From assembly GCF_037265215.1 (NCBI RefSeq), contig NZ_CP147737.1, positions 2,884,001 to 2,948,000 of the forward strand: DNA of 64,000 nt, given 5' to 3'. The position numbers were made by a program, and so were the translations under genes. The notes below the pieces were generated by a model that did no database searches, was not told where the DNA came from, and was given only the letters and a program-made list of their open reading frames with translations. Of this stretch, positions 7,353-16,952 are shown in pieces; within the stretch, counting starts at the first letter, position 1; every line of letters begins with the position of its first letter. This DNA comes from Xenorhabdus griffiniae (GTDB lineage Bacteria > Pseudomonadota > Gammaproteobacteria > Enterobacterales > Enterobacteriaceae).

Positions 7353-8402
7353 ATGACTGATATCATTAAGTTGTTAGGAAAAGACGCAGAGAGTTTATTG
7401 GAACATCAATGTAATACCATTCCACGTGAAAATCTCTATCTTCCAGGCACAGATTTCGTTGATAGAGTTATGCTCGAAAATAACCGCCCCAATACTGTTC
7501 TTCGCTCCATGCAAACCTTATTGGATCATGGACGTCTGGCCGGTACAGGTTATCTCTCAATTTTGCCAGTAGATCAGGGAGTTGAGCATTCCGCCAGCGC
7601 TTCTTTCGCGGCCAACCCTCTCTATTTTGATCCCAAAAATATCGTTGAACTGGCGATTGAGGCAGGCTGTAATTGTGTTGCTTCAACTTACGGTGTTTTG
7701 GCGTCTGTTTCTCGCCGCTATGCTCATAAAATCCCGTTTCTGGTTAAGCTTAATCACAATGAAACGTTGACCTATCCCGCCCAATATGATCAAACTTTAT
7801 ATGCCAGTGTCGAACAAGCATTTAATATGGGAGCCGTTGCGGTTGGCGCAACAATCTATTATGGCTCTCCCGAATCACGCCGCCAAATAGAAGAAATTTC
7901 AGCCGCCTTTGAGCGCGCTCATGAACTTGGCATGGTCACTGTGTTGTGGGCTTATCTGCGTAATTCCGCTTTCAAGAAAGATGGCGTTGATTACCACACC
8001 AGCGCCGATTTAACCGGCCAGGCGAATCACCTGGCTGCAACAATCGGTGCCGATATCGTTAAACAAAAAATGGCTGAAACTAATGGTGGTTATACTGCTA
8101 TTGGGTTCGGGCATACGGATAAACGCGTCTATAGCAATTTGACCACTGAACATCCGATTGATCTCGTTCGTTATCAAATTGCTAACTGCTATATGGGACG
8201 CGCTGGATTAATCAATTCAGGTGGGGCTTCTGGAAACAATGACTTAAGTGATTCTGTGCGCACAGCCGTTATCAATAAACGTGCCGGAGGGATGGGATTG
8301 ATCCTTGGCCGCAAGGCGTTCAAAAAATCGATGAAAGAGGGCGTTGAGTTAATCCACTCCGTACAGGATGTTTATCTCGATCAGAAAATTACTATCGCCT
8401 AA
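7353..8402 (+). CDS. fbaB: class I fructose-bisphosphate aldolase FbaB (DhnA type)
   Basis: The product has 349 residues, one short of E. coli FbaB. It cleaves fructose-1,6-bisphosphate to glyceraldehyde-3-phosphate and dihydroxyacetone phosphate, mainly during gluconeogenic growth. The DhnA/DeoC-type TIM barrel shows [10 protein letters not shown] near residue 71 and the Schiff-base lysine in GADIVKQKM (Lys237). A GGAG sequence about 8 bases before the ATG supports the start. The gene stands alone and converges with thiD over a shared terminator. Confidence 0.95.
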   Translation: MTDIIKLLGKDAESLLEHQCNTIPRENLYLPGTDFVDRVMLENNRPNTVLRSMQTLLDHGRLAGTGYLSILPVDQGVEHSASASFAANPLYFDPKNIVELAIEAGCNCVASTYGVLASVSRRYAHKIPFLVKLNHNETLTYPAQYDQTLYASVEQAFNMGAVAVGATIYYGSPESRRQIEEISAAFERAHELGMVTVLWAYLRNSAFKKDGVDYHTSADLTGQANHLAATIGADIVKQKMAETNGGYTAIGFGHTDKRVYSNLTTEHPIDLVRYQIANCYMGRAGLINSGGASGNNDLSDSVRTAVINKRAGGMGLILGRKAFKKSMKEGVELIHSVQDVYLDQKITIA

Positions 8403-8425
8403 TCAATTAGTTTCAGTATGTTCAA

Positions 8426-8449
8426 AATGGGGATCTCTGCATCCCCATT
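8426..8449. terminator. terminator between fbaB and thiD
   Basis: A perfect stem (AATGGGGAT / ATCCCCATT) with a six-base loop lies between the two convergent genes. It can act in both directions. Confidence 0.7.
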
Positions 8450-8463
8450 ATTTACCCCAAAAT

Positions 8464-9261
8464 TCACCACCATTGATGAAAATGGTGAACTGGCCCAATG
8501 CCATGACCAACTTGTAAACTATCCGCCTGTATCAGCGCATTTTGTAAATATGTTTTAGCAACCGGCAACGTACTTTGCCAGTCTGAATGGCGTGGACGCA
8601 ATGCAGCAAGTGCTGCGGATAAAGTACACCCCGTTCCATGAGTATGCCGTGTATTTATTCTGGGTGCAGTAAAACGCCACTCCCCTTGCGGGGTAAAAAG
8701 CCAATCCGGGCTTTCCTCATTATTCAAATGTCCGCCTTTCAATAAAACCGCCTGACATCCCATTGAACGTAATGCTCTGCCCTGCTGTAACATTTCATCT
8801 TCCGTATCAGCAAGATCACAGTTCAATATGGCTGCCGCTTCCGGCAAATTAGGGGTGATCAGAGAAACAAGTGGCAGCAATTGCTCTACCATTGCGGTAA
8901 TGGCCTCCGGTGATAGCAAGGGATCACCGCTTTTCGCCACCATAACTGTATCCAATACAATGCAGGGAATAGCATAACGATGCAGCGACTCCGCTATCAC
9001 AGCGATATTAGCTGCATTCGATAACATCCCAATTTTGGCGCTGTCTATCCTGACATCTGAAAGCACTGATTCTAACTGAGCAGCAACAAAAAGGGGATCA
9101 AGATCATACACAGATTGTACGCCCAGTGTATTTTGTGCAACCAACGCAGTAACAACTGTCGTACCGTAAGCCCCAAGCGCGGAAAAGGTTTTTAAATCGG
9201 CCTGAATGCCGGCACCACCGCTAGGATCGGTTCCTGCGATAGTCAGTGAGTTAATTCTCAT
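8464..9261 (-). CDS. thiD: hydroxymethylpyrimidine (phosphate) kinase ThiD
   Basis: This is a 265-residue ribokinase-fold enzyme that phosphorylates HMP and HMP-P for thiamine synthesis. Visible motifs are TIAGTDPSGGAGIQADLKTF at the N-terminus and the anion-hole/catalytic RHTHGTGCTLSAAL near residue 208. I chose MRINSLTIAGTD as the start (AGGA nine bases upstream), not the GTG six codons earlier. A TPP riboswitch lies upstream. thiM, its usual partner in enterics, is not here, so thiD is a single-gene unit. Confidence 0.93.
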   Translation of the reverse strand: MRINSLTIAGTDPSGGAGIQADLKTFSALGAYGTTVVTALVAQNTLGVQSVYDLDPLFVAAQLESVLSDVRIDSAKIGMLSNAANIAVIAESLHRYAIPCIVLDTVMVAKSGDPLLSPEAITAMVEQLLPLVSLITPNLPEAAAILNCDLADTEDEMLQQGRALRSMGCQAVLLKGGHLNNEESPDWLFTPQGEWRFTAPRINTRHTHGTGCTLSAALAALRPRHSDWQSTLPVAKTYLQNALIQADSLQVGHGIGPVHHFHQWW

Positions 9262-9294
9262 TATAGTGATTCCTACCACCAGCTAAAGAAAAGC

Positions 9295-9315
9295 GGTATC
9301 GGAATAAGAGATACC
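9295..9315 (-). promoter_or_regulatory. hairpin in the thiD leader, possible expression platform
   Basis: GGTATC and GATACC form a short stem just after the TPP aptamer. On the minus strand GCTTTTCTTT follows, resembling a weak terminator. It could be the ligand-controlled switch, though control of the Shine-Dalgarno is equally possible. Confidence 0.4.
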
Positions 9316-9317
9316 AT

Positions 9318-9391
9318 GACTTCCCTACGCTGGTATTATCCAGATCAGGTAATACGGGTACTTCTCAGTTCAATAAAGAACGCCCCGAGTC
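9318..9391 (-). promoter_or_regulatory. TPP riboswitch (THI element)
   Basis: Read on the minus strand, the leader has the conserved TPP aptamer parts in order: CGGGGCG, CTGAGA, ACCCGTATTACCTGATCTGG and ATAATACCAGCGTAGGGAA. It precedes thiD and should lower its expression when thiamine pyrophosphate is plentiful. Confidence 0.92.
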
Positions 9392-9401
9392 AAAATAAAA
9401 A

Positions 9402-9429
9402 TCACCCTATTAGTACTCTAATAGAGTGA
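9402..9429 (-). terminator. terminator of the cold-shock gene
   Basis: On the minus strand, TCACTCTATTAG / CTAATAGGGTGA form a 12-base-pair stem followed by TTTTTATTTT. The T-run ends where the TPP aptamer begins, so the thiD promoter must overlap this terminator unless thiD is read through. Confidence 0.8.
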
Positions 9430-9521
9430 TATTTGCAATAGGTTATCGTCAGATACTAAAACCAAACTAACGATAAATAGATTTAGCCAGTAATTAGATA
9501 CCCGCCAAATTAAATTTGTTA

Positions 9522-9731
9522 CTATAAAGTTGTGACGTTTGCAGCAGCAGGACCTTTAGGGCCATCCTGAATTTCAAACTCAACTTGTTGGCCTTCAGAT
9601 AATGTTTTAAATCCATCTTTCATAATTGCAGAAAAATGTACAAATACATCTTTGCTACCATCAGCTGGAGTAATAAAACCAAAACCTTTAGACTCGTTGA
9701 ACCACTTCACAGTACCAGTGATTTTTGCCAT
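9522..9731 (-). CDS. cspC: cold-shock domain protein, CspC/CspE type
   Basis: The 69 residues form one cold-shock domain with RNP1 (KGFGFI, residues 15-20) and RNP2 (VFVHF, 29-33). Such proteins bind single-stranded nucleic acid, melt RNA secondary structure and affect transcript stability and antitermination. The sequence is nearer CspC than CspE (MAKI start, [12 protein letters not shown] end); the exact paralogue is uncertain. A strong AAGGAAATT Shine-Dalgarno precedes the ATG. A strong terminator follows. Confidence 0.88.
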   Translation of the reverse strand: MAKITGTVKWFNESKGFGFITPADGSKDVFVHFSAIMKDGFKTLSEGQQVEFEIQDGPKGPAAANVTTL

Positions 9732-10111
9732 TTCAAAAATTTCCTTTGAATCACTTTATTAGCCTATTGGCATAAAAATAAACAAACCAGTATTAGTTGC
9801 TGTTATTTATTAACAGAACCGTACTTCGTTTACCCATGTGTTTTATCACACACTCTTTATATAATCGCAAGCCATTTTTTTCAGGCGCTGGAGCCAACGC
9901 ACATATTTAAAGTTCTTAATATCTATTCCAATTTGAAATCACTGAATAATTTTTAATTCACATAACATCATGAATTAACACAAAAAGAAAAGTTCACCCT
10001 AAGAAATAGCTTTAATAAGACTAATACATAATACTGTTTTCCATATCTATTATGGTGTAGACCAGAGAATTATCGTTATGCAAAATTCATTTTAGATAAC
10101 GATAAAAATTA

Positions 10112-10217
10112 TATACCAGTCTAACTTCAAGATGCGTGTGATTTCTCCCCCGCTACGCGAGGAGAAATCACGTTTCATAGCGTGTTATAAATTGCAACTT
10201 GAAGTTTAATGCGTATA
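10112..10217. repeat. palindromic repeat family A, copy 2
   Basis: This is a full-length copy: ATACCAGTCTAACTTCAAGATG, a central GATTTCTCCCC...GGAGAAATC hairpin, then GCAACTTGAAGTTTAATGCGTAT. Confidence 0.88.
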
Positions 10218-10260
10218 GCTAATTTCACTTATTATTTTTGAACATACAATATAGTTGTTT

Positions 10261-10368
10261 TATACCCAATGAATTTCAAGTTGCAGCTTGCAAAGCTATG
10301 TGATTGTTTATATCTCCCTACGTAGCGAGGAGATAATAAGACGCATCTTGAAAAACGATTGGTATACA
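10261..10368. repeat. palindromic repeat family A, copy 3 (inverted)
   Basis: Inverted relative to copy 2 and only 44 bases away, with a central TATCTCCCTACGTAGCGAGGAGATA hairpin and ATTGGTATA at the far end. Confidence 0.8.
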
Positions 10369-10532
10369 TATAACCAGCTTACTTTTTGTTTATCATTTAT
10401 TAAATATTATTCAATTATAATATTTGTAGGATGATTTTTACTATTCGTCTATACGATCATTGATTTCATCAAGTGCATTTTTGCCGGCATTGCTTCAGTT
10501 TAAAATGAAACCATATTGTCCAAAAAAGAGTA

Positions 10533-10564
10533 TATACCAATCTAACTTCAAGATGATTGGTATA
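10533..10564. repeat. minimal family A derivative
   Basis: It is a 32-base unit in which TATACCAATC joins nearly directly to GATTGGTATA. It seems to be a copy that has lost its whole core and kept only the terminal inverted arms. Confidence 0.75.
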
Positions 10565-10665
10565 GTTACACAAAATAACGGTTATGTATTATTTAGTGCT
10601 GATAATAACAATCAACCGGGCATAATACCCGGCTGAAAAATGACATGGGTTGGCAACTAATCTAC

Positions 10666-12030
10666 TTATCTTTTAGCTTTCTTCGAGCGAACAATCAAAT
10701 AACCAATCCATAAGATACCAATCCAAAACGGCATCAAGATAACTGAAATACGAATTGGGGGCATCATTAATATAATAACGAGAATGAATGCCAGGAAGAC
10801 TAAACACAGGTAATTTCCAAATGGATACCACAGTGCCTGAAATTTCGTTTTGACACCTTCTTTATCTTTAGCTGAACGGAATTTCAAATGAGCAAAACAA
10901 ATCATAATCCAGTTAATGACCAGAGTTGTTACCACTAATGCCATTAACAACTCAAATGCCTTACCGGGCATAACATAGTTAATCAATACACCAATTGATG
11001 TTGCCAGCGCTGATAAACCAATAGACAAAACAGGTACATTGCGTTTGTTGACTTTGGTGAGTGCATAAGGCGCATTACCTTGTTTAGCCAAACCATACAA
11101 CATCCGACTATTACAATACACACCACTGTTATAAACAGATAACGCCGCTGTTACTACCACCACATTCAGCACATTCGCTACCCAGAAGTTATCCAGATCA
11201 TGGAAAATCAAAACAAATGGGCTACCGCCTTCTACTACTTTCTCCCACGGATACAACGATAGCAAGATGGCCAATGAACCGATATAGAACAGCAAGATGC
11301 GATAAACAACCTGATTAGTGGCTTTTGGGATATTTTTCTCAGGATTTTCTGCTTCTGCTGCGGTAATGCCTACCATTTCCAGGCCACCAAATGAAAACAT
11401 GATCACAGCCAACGCCATAATCAAGCCAGAAAGCCCATTTGGCATAAAGCCGCCCTGCTGCCACAAGTTGGTGATACTTGCCTGTGGGCCACCCTTACCG
11501 CTAATCAGCAAGTAACCCCCAAAGATAATCATCCCAACGATGGCACTGACTTTAATGATAGAGAACCAAAATTCGGTTTCACCGTATAAGCGAACATTAA
11601 TGAGATTGACGAGATTAATCAGTACAAAAAATATTGCGGCAGAAACCCATGTTGGAATTTCTGGCCACCAATATTGGATATACATACCAACAGCCGTTAA
11701 TTCTGCCATGCCAACCAAAATAAACATTGCCCAGTAATTCCAGCCTGATAGAAAACCGGCAAAATTTCCCCAATATTTATAAGCAAAGTGGCTAAATGAC
11801 CCCGCGACTGGCTCTTCAACAACCATTTCACCCAGTTGGCGCATAATCAAAAATGCGATAAACCCGCCGAGTGCATACCCAAGGAGCACTGAAGGCCCTG
11901 CCATTTTAATGGTTTGGGCAATACCTAAAAATAACCCCGTTCCTACTGCACCGCCGAGAGCAATAAGCTGAATATGCCTGTTCTTTAAACCACGCTTAAG
12001 CGTAGATTGTTGTTCTTGTTGTTCTGCCAT
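10666..12030 (-). CDS. aroP: aromatic amino acid permease (AroP/PheP type)
   Basis: The 454-residue inner-membrane transporter has 12 predicted helices of the amino acid-polyamine-organocation superfamily. LKRGLKNRHIQLIALGGAVGTGLFLG and FSFGGLEMVGITAAEA are characteristic. The N-terminus and central part resemble AroP, while LGIAQTIKMAGPSVLLGY and VRLYGETEFWF resemble PheP, so the preferred substrate (all aromatic amino acids or phenylalanine) is open. A weak TyrR-like box (TTAAAA-N6-TTTACA, 12260-12277) lies about 230 bases upstream. The gene is monocistronic. Confidence 0.85.
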   Translation of the reverse strand: MAEQQEQQSTLKRGLKNRHIQLIALGGAVGTGLFLGIAQTIKMAGPSVLLGYALGGFIAFLIMRQLGEMVVEEPVAGSFSHFAYKYWGNFAGFLSGWNYWAMFILVGMAELTAVGMYIQYWWPEIPTWVSAAIFFVLINLVNLINVRLYGETEFWFSIIKVSAIVGMIIFGGYLLISGKGGPQASITNLWQQGGFMPNGLSGLIMALAVIMFSFGGLEMVGITAAEAENPEKNIPKATNQVVYRILLFYIGSLAILLSLYPWEKVVEGGSPFVLIFHDLDNFWVANVLNVVVVTAALSVYNSGVYCNSRMLYGLAKQGNAPYALTKVNKRNVPVLSIGLSALATSIGVLINYVMPGKAFELLMALVVTTLVINWIMICFAHLKFRSAKDKEGVKTKFQALWYPFGNYLCLVFLAFILVIILMMPPIRISVILMPFWIGILWIGYLIVRSKKAKR

Positions 12031-12678
12031 CTAATCCTCTTTTTACGATGCTTAGAACCCGTCTCATTAGAAGTTGTTTTATTTGTTGTTTTGAACCTTT
12101 GTACTTGAATAGAGTCAGAAACACCCTGCTCTCCTCAAATCGCGCACAATCTGCTGAGTTCAAATTTCCTCAACATAATTCCTTCAACATATTATATGTG
12201 ATTGAGTTATGTACTAATTTAACGCAATATTGAGTTTGTTAATTCGTATCAAGTGGGTATTAAAACACCATTTTACAAAGAATGAATACTGCAAATGCAT
12301 ATTAACACACATACAGGCAGAATAATGGGTGATTGAATGTCAAAAAGGTAAGTATCGGGTGATGGAACAAACCCCCAATTCGAACACATCATTACCTTGC
12401 TCACAATGTACGTCTAACGCTAGCAAATACAAAAACAAACATATCAATATCAAGCACAGAGCTAAAAGGATTTTTTTAGTATTCAATGAGGTCACCTTGG
12501 GATTATTTCATTGTAGTTAATTTTATATTAAAATATTATAGAGACTTATCATATGATAGAGTGATAATAGTGTATTAAAGTTTTTTATCTAATCACTGCC
12601 CCCTATTCATGATGGGTTTTGTCATCTTGAAAAGAAGTTGTGTATACTTCCCCAACCTTCAACCAAATTAAAATTGTA
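12031..12678. other. intergenic region between aroP and the MarA-like gene
   Basis: The 648 bases are AT-rich and hold the divergent promoters of the two genes. Short frames here have no start context or recognisable product. I see nothing else. Confidence 0.5.
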
Positions 12679-13065
12679 ATGGCACAAGATAACCACTTAG
12701 CACTTGTATGCGCACTGAGTAAATGGATAGAAAACCATCTTGGCCGTGTCATTCATCTTGAAGAGCTTGCTGCTTATTCTGGCTATTCACTTTGGCACAT
12801 GCAGAAAATATTCAAGGAAGTTACCGGCATATCTCTTGGGAAGTACATCCGTCAACGACGCCTGGCTGGCGCTGTTTATCTGTTAAAAAATAGTTCCTTG
12901 CCTATTTTTGATATTGCCCTGGATTTCGGGTTTGGTTCCCAATCCCATTTCACCTACATGTTCCGTAAAGAGTATGGCATTACACCTTATGATTTTCGCC
13001 AAAGTACAGATATTGAACTTGAAGTTAAACTTCCACTACATTTAACTTACAACTGCGAATCATAA
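12679..13065 (+). CDS. MarA/SoxS/Rob-like AraC-family regulator
   Basis: The 128-residue protein consists almost only of the two helix-turn-helix units of AraC regulators. The first is HLEELAAYSGYSLWHMQKIF; the second is PIFDIALDFGFGSQSHFTYMFR, followed by YGITPYDFR. The size and the absence of a sensor domain fit MarA, SoxS or RamA, which activate efflux, redox and envelope-permeability genes according to their own abundance. The C-terminal LPLHLTYN resembles the MarA tail. A GTG at 12640 would add 13 residues. Neither start has a strong Shine-Dalgarno. The exact orthologue cannot be decided. Confidence 0.8.
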   Translation: MAQDNHLALVCALSKWIENHLGRVIHLEELAAYSGYSLWHMQKIFKEVTGISLGKYIRQRRLAGAVYLLKNSSLPIFDIALDFGFGSQSHFTYMFRKEYGITPYDFRQSTDIELEVKLPLHLTYNCES

Positions 13066-13149
13066 AACCTAGTATCGTTAGCGGCCATTTATCATGGCCG
13101 CCATGTCTCCACCTATTTATACTTTCCCAAAAGCATTATTCTGTTTCTA

Positions 13150-13257
13150 TATACCAATCCAACTTCAAGATGCGTGTTATATTTCCCCGCTGCACGGGGA
13201 AATATAAGGTCTCGCCTCGTCTTGCGGATTGCAACTTGAAGTTTATCGAGGATATAT
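13150..13257. repeat. palindromic repeat family A, copy 4
   Basis: The copy holds ATACCAATCCAACTTCAAGATG, a hairpin TATATTTCCCCGC...GGGGAAATATA and GCAACTTGAAGTTTAT. It lies between the regulator and the convergent amiD gene. Confidence 0.85.
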
Positions 13258-13270
13258 TAAGCATAAATCG

Positions 13271-14104
13271 TTATTGGTATTTTTCGACCAATGCCAAAGC
13301 TATTGCTTCCGTTTCTGCATCGGGAATGCCGCTAATGTCTGACGGGCGAAAATGCATCTGAAATGCTTGAATAGTTTTATAAGTGGCACTATCCAAAACT
13401 CCCGTTTGAGGAATACTATAACCATAAAGGGCCAGTGCTTTCTGAACTGATACTACTGACACCGGCATATTCGGTGCCCTACCCGCTAAATATTTCTTCA
13501 CCGTTACGTGATCAGGCCAGGCACCAATTCCCTGTTCATAAAGCTCGCGCCACGGAAAAACAGGCCCAGGATCTTCTTTTCTCAGTGGTGCAATATCACT
13601 ATGGCCCACAACATTCACCGCCTGGATCTTATGCCTGCGTATAATATCTTTTGCCAATCTGATAACTGCGTCAATTTGTGACGGGTGATATGAACACCAT
13701 TCTTTTTTAATAAACTCTTGTTTGAATCCGCAATTAACAATTTCAATACCAATAGAGTGACGGTTTAAACTTTGGTATCCATTCCACTCACTCTTTCCCG
13801 CATGCCATGCCCTTTCTTTTTCGGAAACTACTTGAAAAATAATCGGCTCTTTATCCTTATAGCTGGGTTGCGAAGGAATAAGGTAATGAATACTAACCCG
13901 CCCCCCCGTTAATTCCCGTAAAGAGTTTTTATCATCTAACGCAGTATAGTGAAGGACAAGAAATCTAATTGAGTCAATGTCTTGCCTGGTCGAATAGGGA
14001 TAGGAATAGTCAACGATATAACCATTTCTACTTTCTCGCTTAGGGGAATAAGAACAACCAATCAACAACGTGATAAAGATGCCTATTATTAATCGTTTTA
14101 TCAT
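13271..14104 (-). CDS. amiD: N-acetylmuramoyl-L-alanine amidase AmiD, lipoprotein
   Basis: The 277-residue lipoprotein (lipobox LLIGC, Cys17) cleaves the bond between MurNAc (including 1,6-anhydro-MurNAc) and the peptide, on the outer membrane side. The amidase_2 domain shows zinc and catalytic residues His52 (LVLHYTA), Glu121 (SIGIEIVN), His168 (VVGHSDIAP) and Asp178 (KEDPGP). A C-terminal peptidoglycan-binding domain follows (VQKALALYGYSIPQTG). The length matches E. coli AmiD. It stands alone between two family A repeats. Confidence 0.93.
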   Translation of the reverse strand: MIKRLIIGIFITLLIGCSYSPKRESRNGYIVDYSYPYSTRQDIDSIRFLVLHYTALDDKNSLRELTGGRVSIHYLIPSQPSYKDKEPIIFQVVSEKERAWHAGKSEWNGYQSLNRHSIGIEIVNCGFKQEFIKKEWCSYHPSQIDAVIRLAKDIIRRHKIQAVNVVGHSDIAPLRKEDPGPVFPWRELYEQGIGAWPDHVTVKKYLAGRAPNMPVSVVSVQKALALYGYSIPQTGVLDSATYKTIQAFQMHFRPSDISGIPDAETEAIALALVEKYQ

Positions 14105-14148
14105 GATCGGTCAGCTATTCTACAAAAATAGATAATATGATGATGATT

Positions 14149-14256
14149 ATATACCAATCTAACTTCAAAATGTGTCTTATATCTCCCTGCGACGCGGGGA
14201 GATATCAAGTTTCATATCGTGTTGTCAATTGCAACTTGAAGTTTAATGCGTATATA
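14149..14256. repeat. palindromic repeat family A, copy 5
   Basis: A full copy immediately upstream of amiD, with hairpin TATATCTCCCTGCGACGCGGGGAGATATC. Confidence 0.85.
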
Positions 14257-14318
14257 TTAGATTGAAACAAAAAAGATGTGGCGTTCTTATCCGCATGTTT
14301 TTAAGAACAAATAAAAGC

Positions 14319-14355
14319 CAGCTATTCGTGGAACGAACGAATAGCTGGCTAATAA
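14319..14355 (-). terminator. terminator of the alanine symporter gene
   Basis: A 13-base-pair stem (GCCAGCTATTCG / CGAATAGCTGGC) is followed on the minus strand by TTTTATTTGTT, 55 bases beyond the stop codon. Confidence 0.85.
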
Positions 14356-14409
14356 AGTTACTTGTTACGAGCTATCTTTTGTTACTGATATCCTATGGAC
14401 ATTTCAGTA

Positions 14410-15864
14410 TCAGCAATTACTCTTCTCGCTGTTATGCGGTGCATCATTATCCCAGATACCTTTTTCAACTTGCTGTTGGATCTCTGGGTAGTTATTGATA
14501 TTAAATGTCGGTAATTTGCCTGACTTTCTCTGCTGGTTATAATCTTTCGCCAGTTTCATCGCAATGCCTGACAACATCAATATGGCAATCAAGTTAACAA
14601 TAGCCATACACGCCATTGATAGGTTAGCCATATTCCAAACCAGAGGTACTTCTGCCAATGTACCAAACATCACCATACCCAATGCAGCCAACCGCAGAAT
14701 AAACAAGCCAGCAGTATGGTTACGCTCCAGGAATATCATGTTGCTTTCAGCATAAGCGTAATTGGCAATAATCGACGTAAAGGCAAAGAAGAAAATAGCA
14801 ATCGCAACGAACATCGTTCCCCAATGTCCAACTGCGGATGATAATGCTCGCTGAGTTAATTCAATCCCACTGATCGCAGTAACGTTCTCGTTAAGAACAC
14901 CAGAAGAGAGGATGATCATGGCCGTTGCACTACAGATAACGATGGTATCCATAAATACCCCCAACATCTGCACATAACCCTGAGAGGCTGGATGAGGTGG
15001 ATATGGAGACGCCGATGCTGCCGCATTTGGCGCAGAACCCATTCCCGCTTCATTCGAGAATAATCCTCGTTGAACCCCCTGAAGCATTGCCTGGGAGATG
15101 CCATAGCCTAATGTTCCCGCTATTGCTTCCTGAATGCCAAAGGCACTCTTGATAACCAGTGCAAATACCGCTGGGATACGCTCAATATTGTGACCAACAA
15201 CCCAAATTGCCAGGATAAAATAAGCGATCGCCATAAATGGAACAACGATTTCCGCTACCCGAGCGATAGAACGCAACCCGCCGAAGATAATGATGCCACT
15301 GATAATGACTAATAGGATACCGACATAAACTGGCTTGATATTAAAGGCAAAGGCAGCCGCTTCCGCAATTGAGTTTGCCTGAACGGCATTAAATACAAGA
15401 CCAAACGCGATAATAAGGAAGAATGAAAACAGAATTCCCATCCATCGCTTCTTCAGCCCTTTTTCCATGTAGTAAGCCGGGCCACCGCGATAATTTCCTT
15501 GATCGTCTTTCGTCTTGTACAACTGGGCAAGCGTGCTTTCCACAAAGGCAGTCGCCATACCAATAAATGCCACTACCCACATCCAGAAAATAGCCCCTGG
15601 TCCACCGGCAGTAATTGCAATAGCAACCCCGGCTAAGTTACCCGTTCCTACACGAGCGGCAAGGCTAGTACATAAGGCCTGAAAAGATGAAATACCAGAA
15701 TTATCTGACTTATTACTGTTTTTCAGAACTGAAAACATGTGACCAAAGTGGCGAAGTTGTATAAAACCAGAACGCAGTGTGAAGTAAAGACCAACCCCAA
15801 GGAGAAGGTATATCAGTACATAGTCCCAAAGAATGTTGTTAATGAAGTTAATCAGATCCGTCAA
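14410..15864 (-). CDS. yaaJ: alanine:sodium symporter, AGCS family
   Basis: This is a 484-residue inner-membrane symporter of the AGCS family. The signature near residue 80 reads SLAARVGTGNLAGVAIA, and SNEAGMGSAPNAAASA marks the second conserved motif. Residues are hydrophobic in about ten helices. The C-terminal tail ends SGKLPTFNINNYPEIQQQ, like E. coli YaaJ. It imports small neutral amino acids such as alanine or glycine with sodium. The gene is monocistronic with its own strong terminator. Confidence 0.88.
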   Translation of the reverse strand: MTDLINFINNILWDYVLIYLLLGVGLYFTLRSGFIQLRHFGHMFSVLKNSNKSDNSGISSFQALCTSLAARVGTGNLAGVAIAITAGGPGAIFWMWVVAFIGMATAFVESTLAQLYKTKDDQGNYRGGPAYYMEKGLKKRWMGILFSFFLIIAFGLVFNAVQANSIAEAAAFAFNIKPVYVGILLVIISGIIIFGGLRSIARVAEIVVPFMAIAYFILAIWVVGHNIERIPAVFALVIKSAFGIQEAIAGTLGYGISQAMLQGVQRGLFSNEAGMGSAPNAAASASPYPPHPASQGYVQMLGVFMDTIVICSATAMIILSSGVLNENVTAISGIELTQRALSSAVGHWGTMFVAIAIFFFAFTSIIANYAYAESNMIFLERNHTAGLFILRLAALGMVMFGTLAEVPLVWNMANLSMACMAIVNLIAILMLSGIAMKLAKDYNQQRKSGKLPTFNINNYPEIQQQVEKGIWDNDAPHNSEKSNC

Positions 15865-16760
15865 GATATTTTCCCCTTACTAATTAGCAAACATTAGCTG
15901 ACCATAGTGCCGTATTCGGCGAAATTTTATTGTGCTTAATTCCTTTTATAATTAACAAGTAACATAATTCTGTATACGAAAAATACAGCGATACAAGCGA
16001 TTAAAGCGGAAAGAATGTAACACAATATTTATTTCAATGGGTAACTTTTAATGAAATTTTTACATTTACTTTAGCGTTATTGAACATTTGTCTTGATAGA
16101 CATAAACGCTTCATTTCTTATTTCAAGCCACCTAATTACATTTTTAGCGCAAAAAATGCACGGCAATTTTCTTCCCATACATAAGCAAGAAATATAAATA
16201 AATTAACAATTGAGCTTAAAATACGAAACCAGTTGGCAACCAAAATACAACCTATCAAAAACAACGTCAATCTAATACCTATTCCAATGTCTGCAACATA
16301 TACACGCATTAAACTTCAAGTTGCAATTGACAACACGCTATGAAACCTGATTTCACCCCCGCGAAGCGAGGAGAAATCACACACATCCGGAAGTTAAATT
16401 GGTATAGAGCATATGTTAACTGAAGGTTATTGACACCATGCCAAACAAAAGGCATAGAACAAATTTAGATAATCACGCCATGCTATATCACTAATGTAAT
16501 AATAACCAAACTCATTAAAAAAATTGTGGTCATTACAAAGTTTAATCTTGAAATTTCTAATATTTACGGAAACATGTAGTAATATTTCACTTAAAATGAG
16601 ATTATTAAATTTTAATACTGTGATAGTTGGAAAAAGCCACCATTGCATATTAAAATTTTCAGTTGTTATTTTTACAATAGGAAACAACAATAACATGTTA
16701 TTAAGATGTTAATAATCCACTATCTGGCCATCAGATAATCTGCAAGTGAGGTTATAATTG
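15865..16760. other. intergenic region upstream of the symporter
   Basis: About 900 bases of AT-rich sequence contain one family A repeat. A minus-strand frame at 16427-16696 lacks a start context and family features. I see no RNA gene. Confidence 0.5.
16299..16406. repeat. palindromic repeat family A, copy 6 (inverted)
   Basis: The copy reads TATACACGCATTAAACTTCAAG at its left end, then a GATTTCACCCCCGC...GAGGAGAAATC hairpin, then ATTGGTATA. Confidence 0.85.
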
Positions 16761-16952
16761 ATGTTAGAGCGAAAAAGAAAGAATCCCGCAGACAACATAC
16801 TGCCCAAGAGAGTTTACAGAGGAAAATCAAAGTATGAATATCATCCTGCAACAGGTGGTTCAATCTCTATCTGCTGTTTGAACTCCCCCGTATCGGTTGT
16901 TTGGAAAGAATACAATAAGATTGTGGAAAAAATAGAAAAAAATAGCACATAG
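16761..16952 (+). pseudogene. N-terminal remnant of a phage tyrosine integrase
   Basis: The frame reads LERKRKNPADNILPKRVYRG, then KSKYEYHPATGGSISICCLN and VVWKEYNKIVEKIE, and stops at TAG after about 63 residues. The pattern KRKNPAD..LP.RVYRGKS.YE.HP..GG matches the arm-binding domain at the start of a large group of phage integrases (about 330-390 residues). The core-binding and catalytic domains are missing, so this is a remnant. A C-terminal integrase remnant lies 7.6 kb away, in the same orientation, next to icd. Confidence 0.65.

Larger units (their letters stand above)
9732..10665. other. 934-base intergenic region with repeats
   Basis: It holds the leader and promoter of the cold-shock gene on the right side of that gene, then three family A repeat copies (10112, 10261, 10533). 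I see no protein-coding frame with support and no RNA gene. Confidence 0.6.

Noticed and set aside
12329..12520. Plus-strand frame of 63 codons with a CxxC (LPCSQC)
   Set aside because: No ribosome site or family match; it lies in the aroP upstream region. I could not support it as a gene.
16427..16696. Minus-strand frame of 89 codons
   Set aside because: No Shine-Dalgarno, no recognisable family and a composition typical of AT-rich intergenic DNA.
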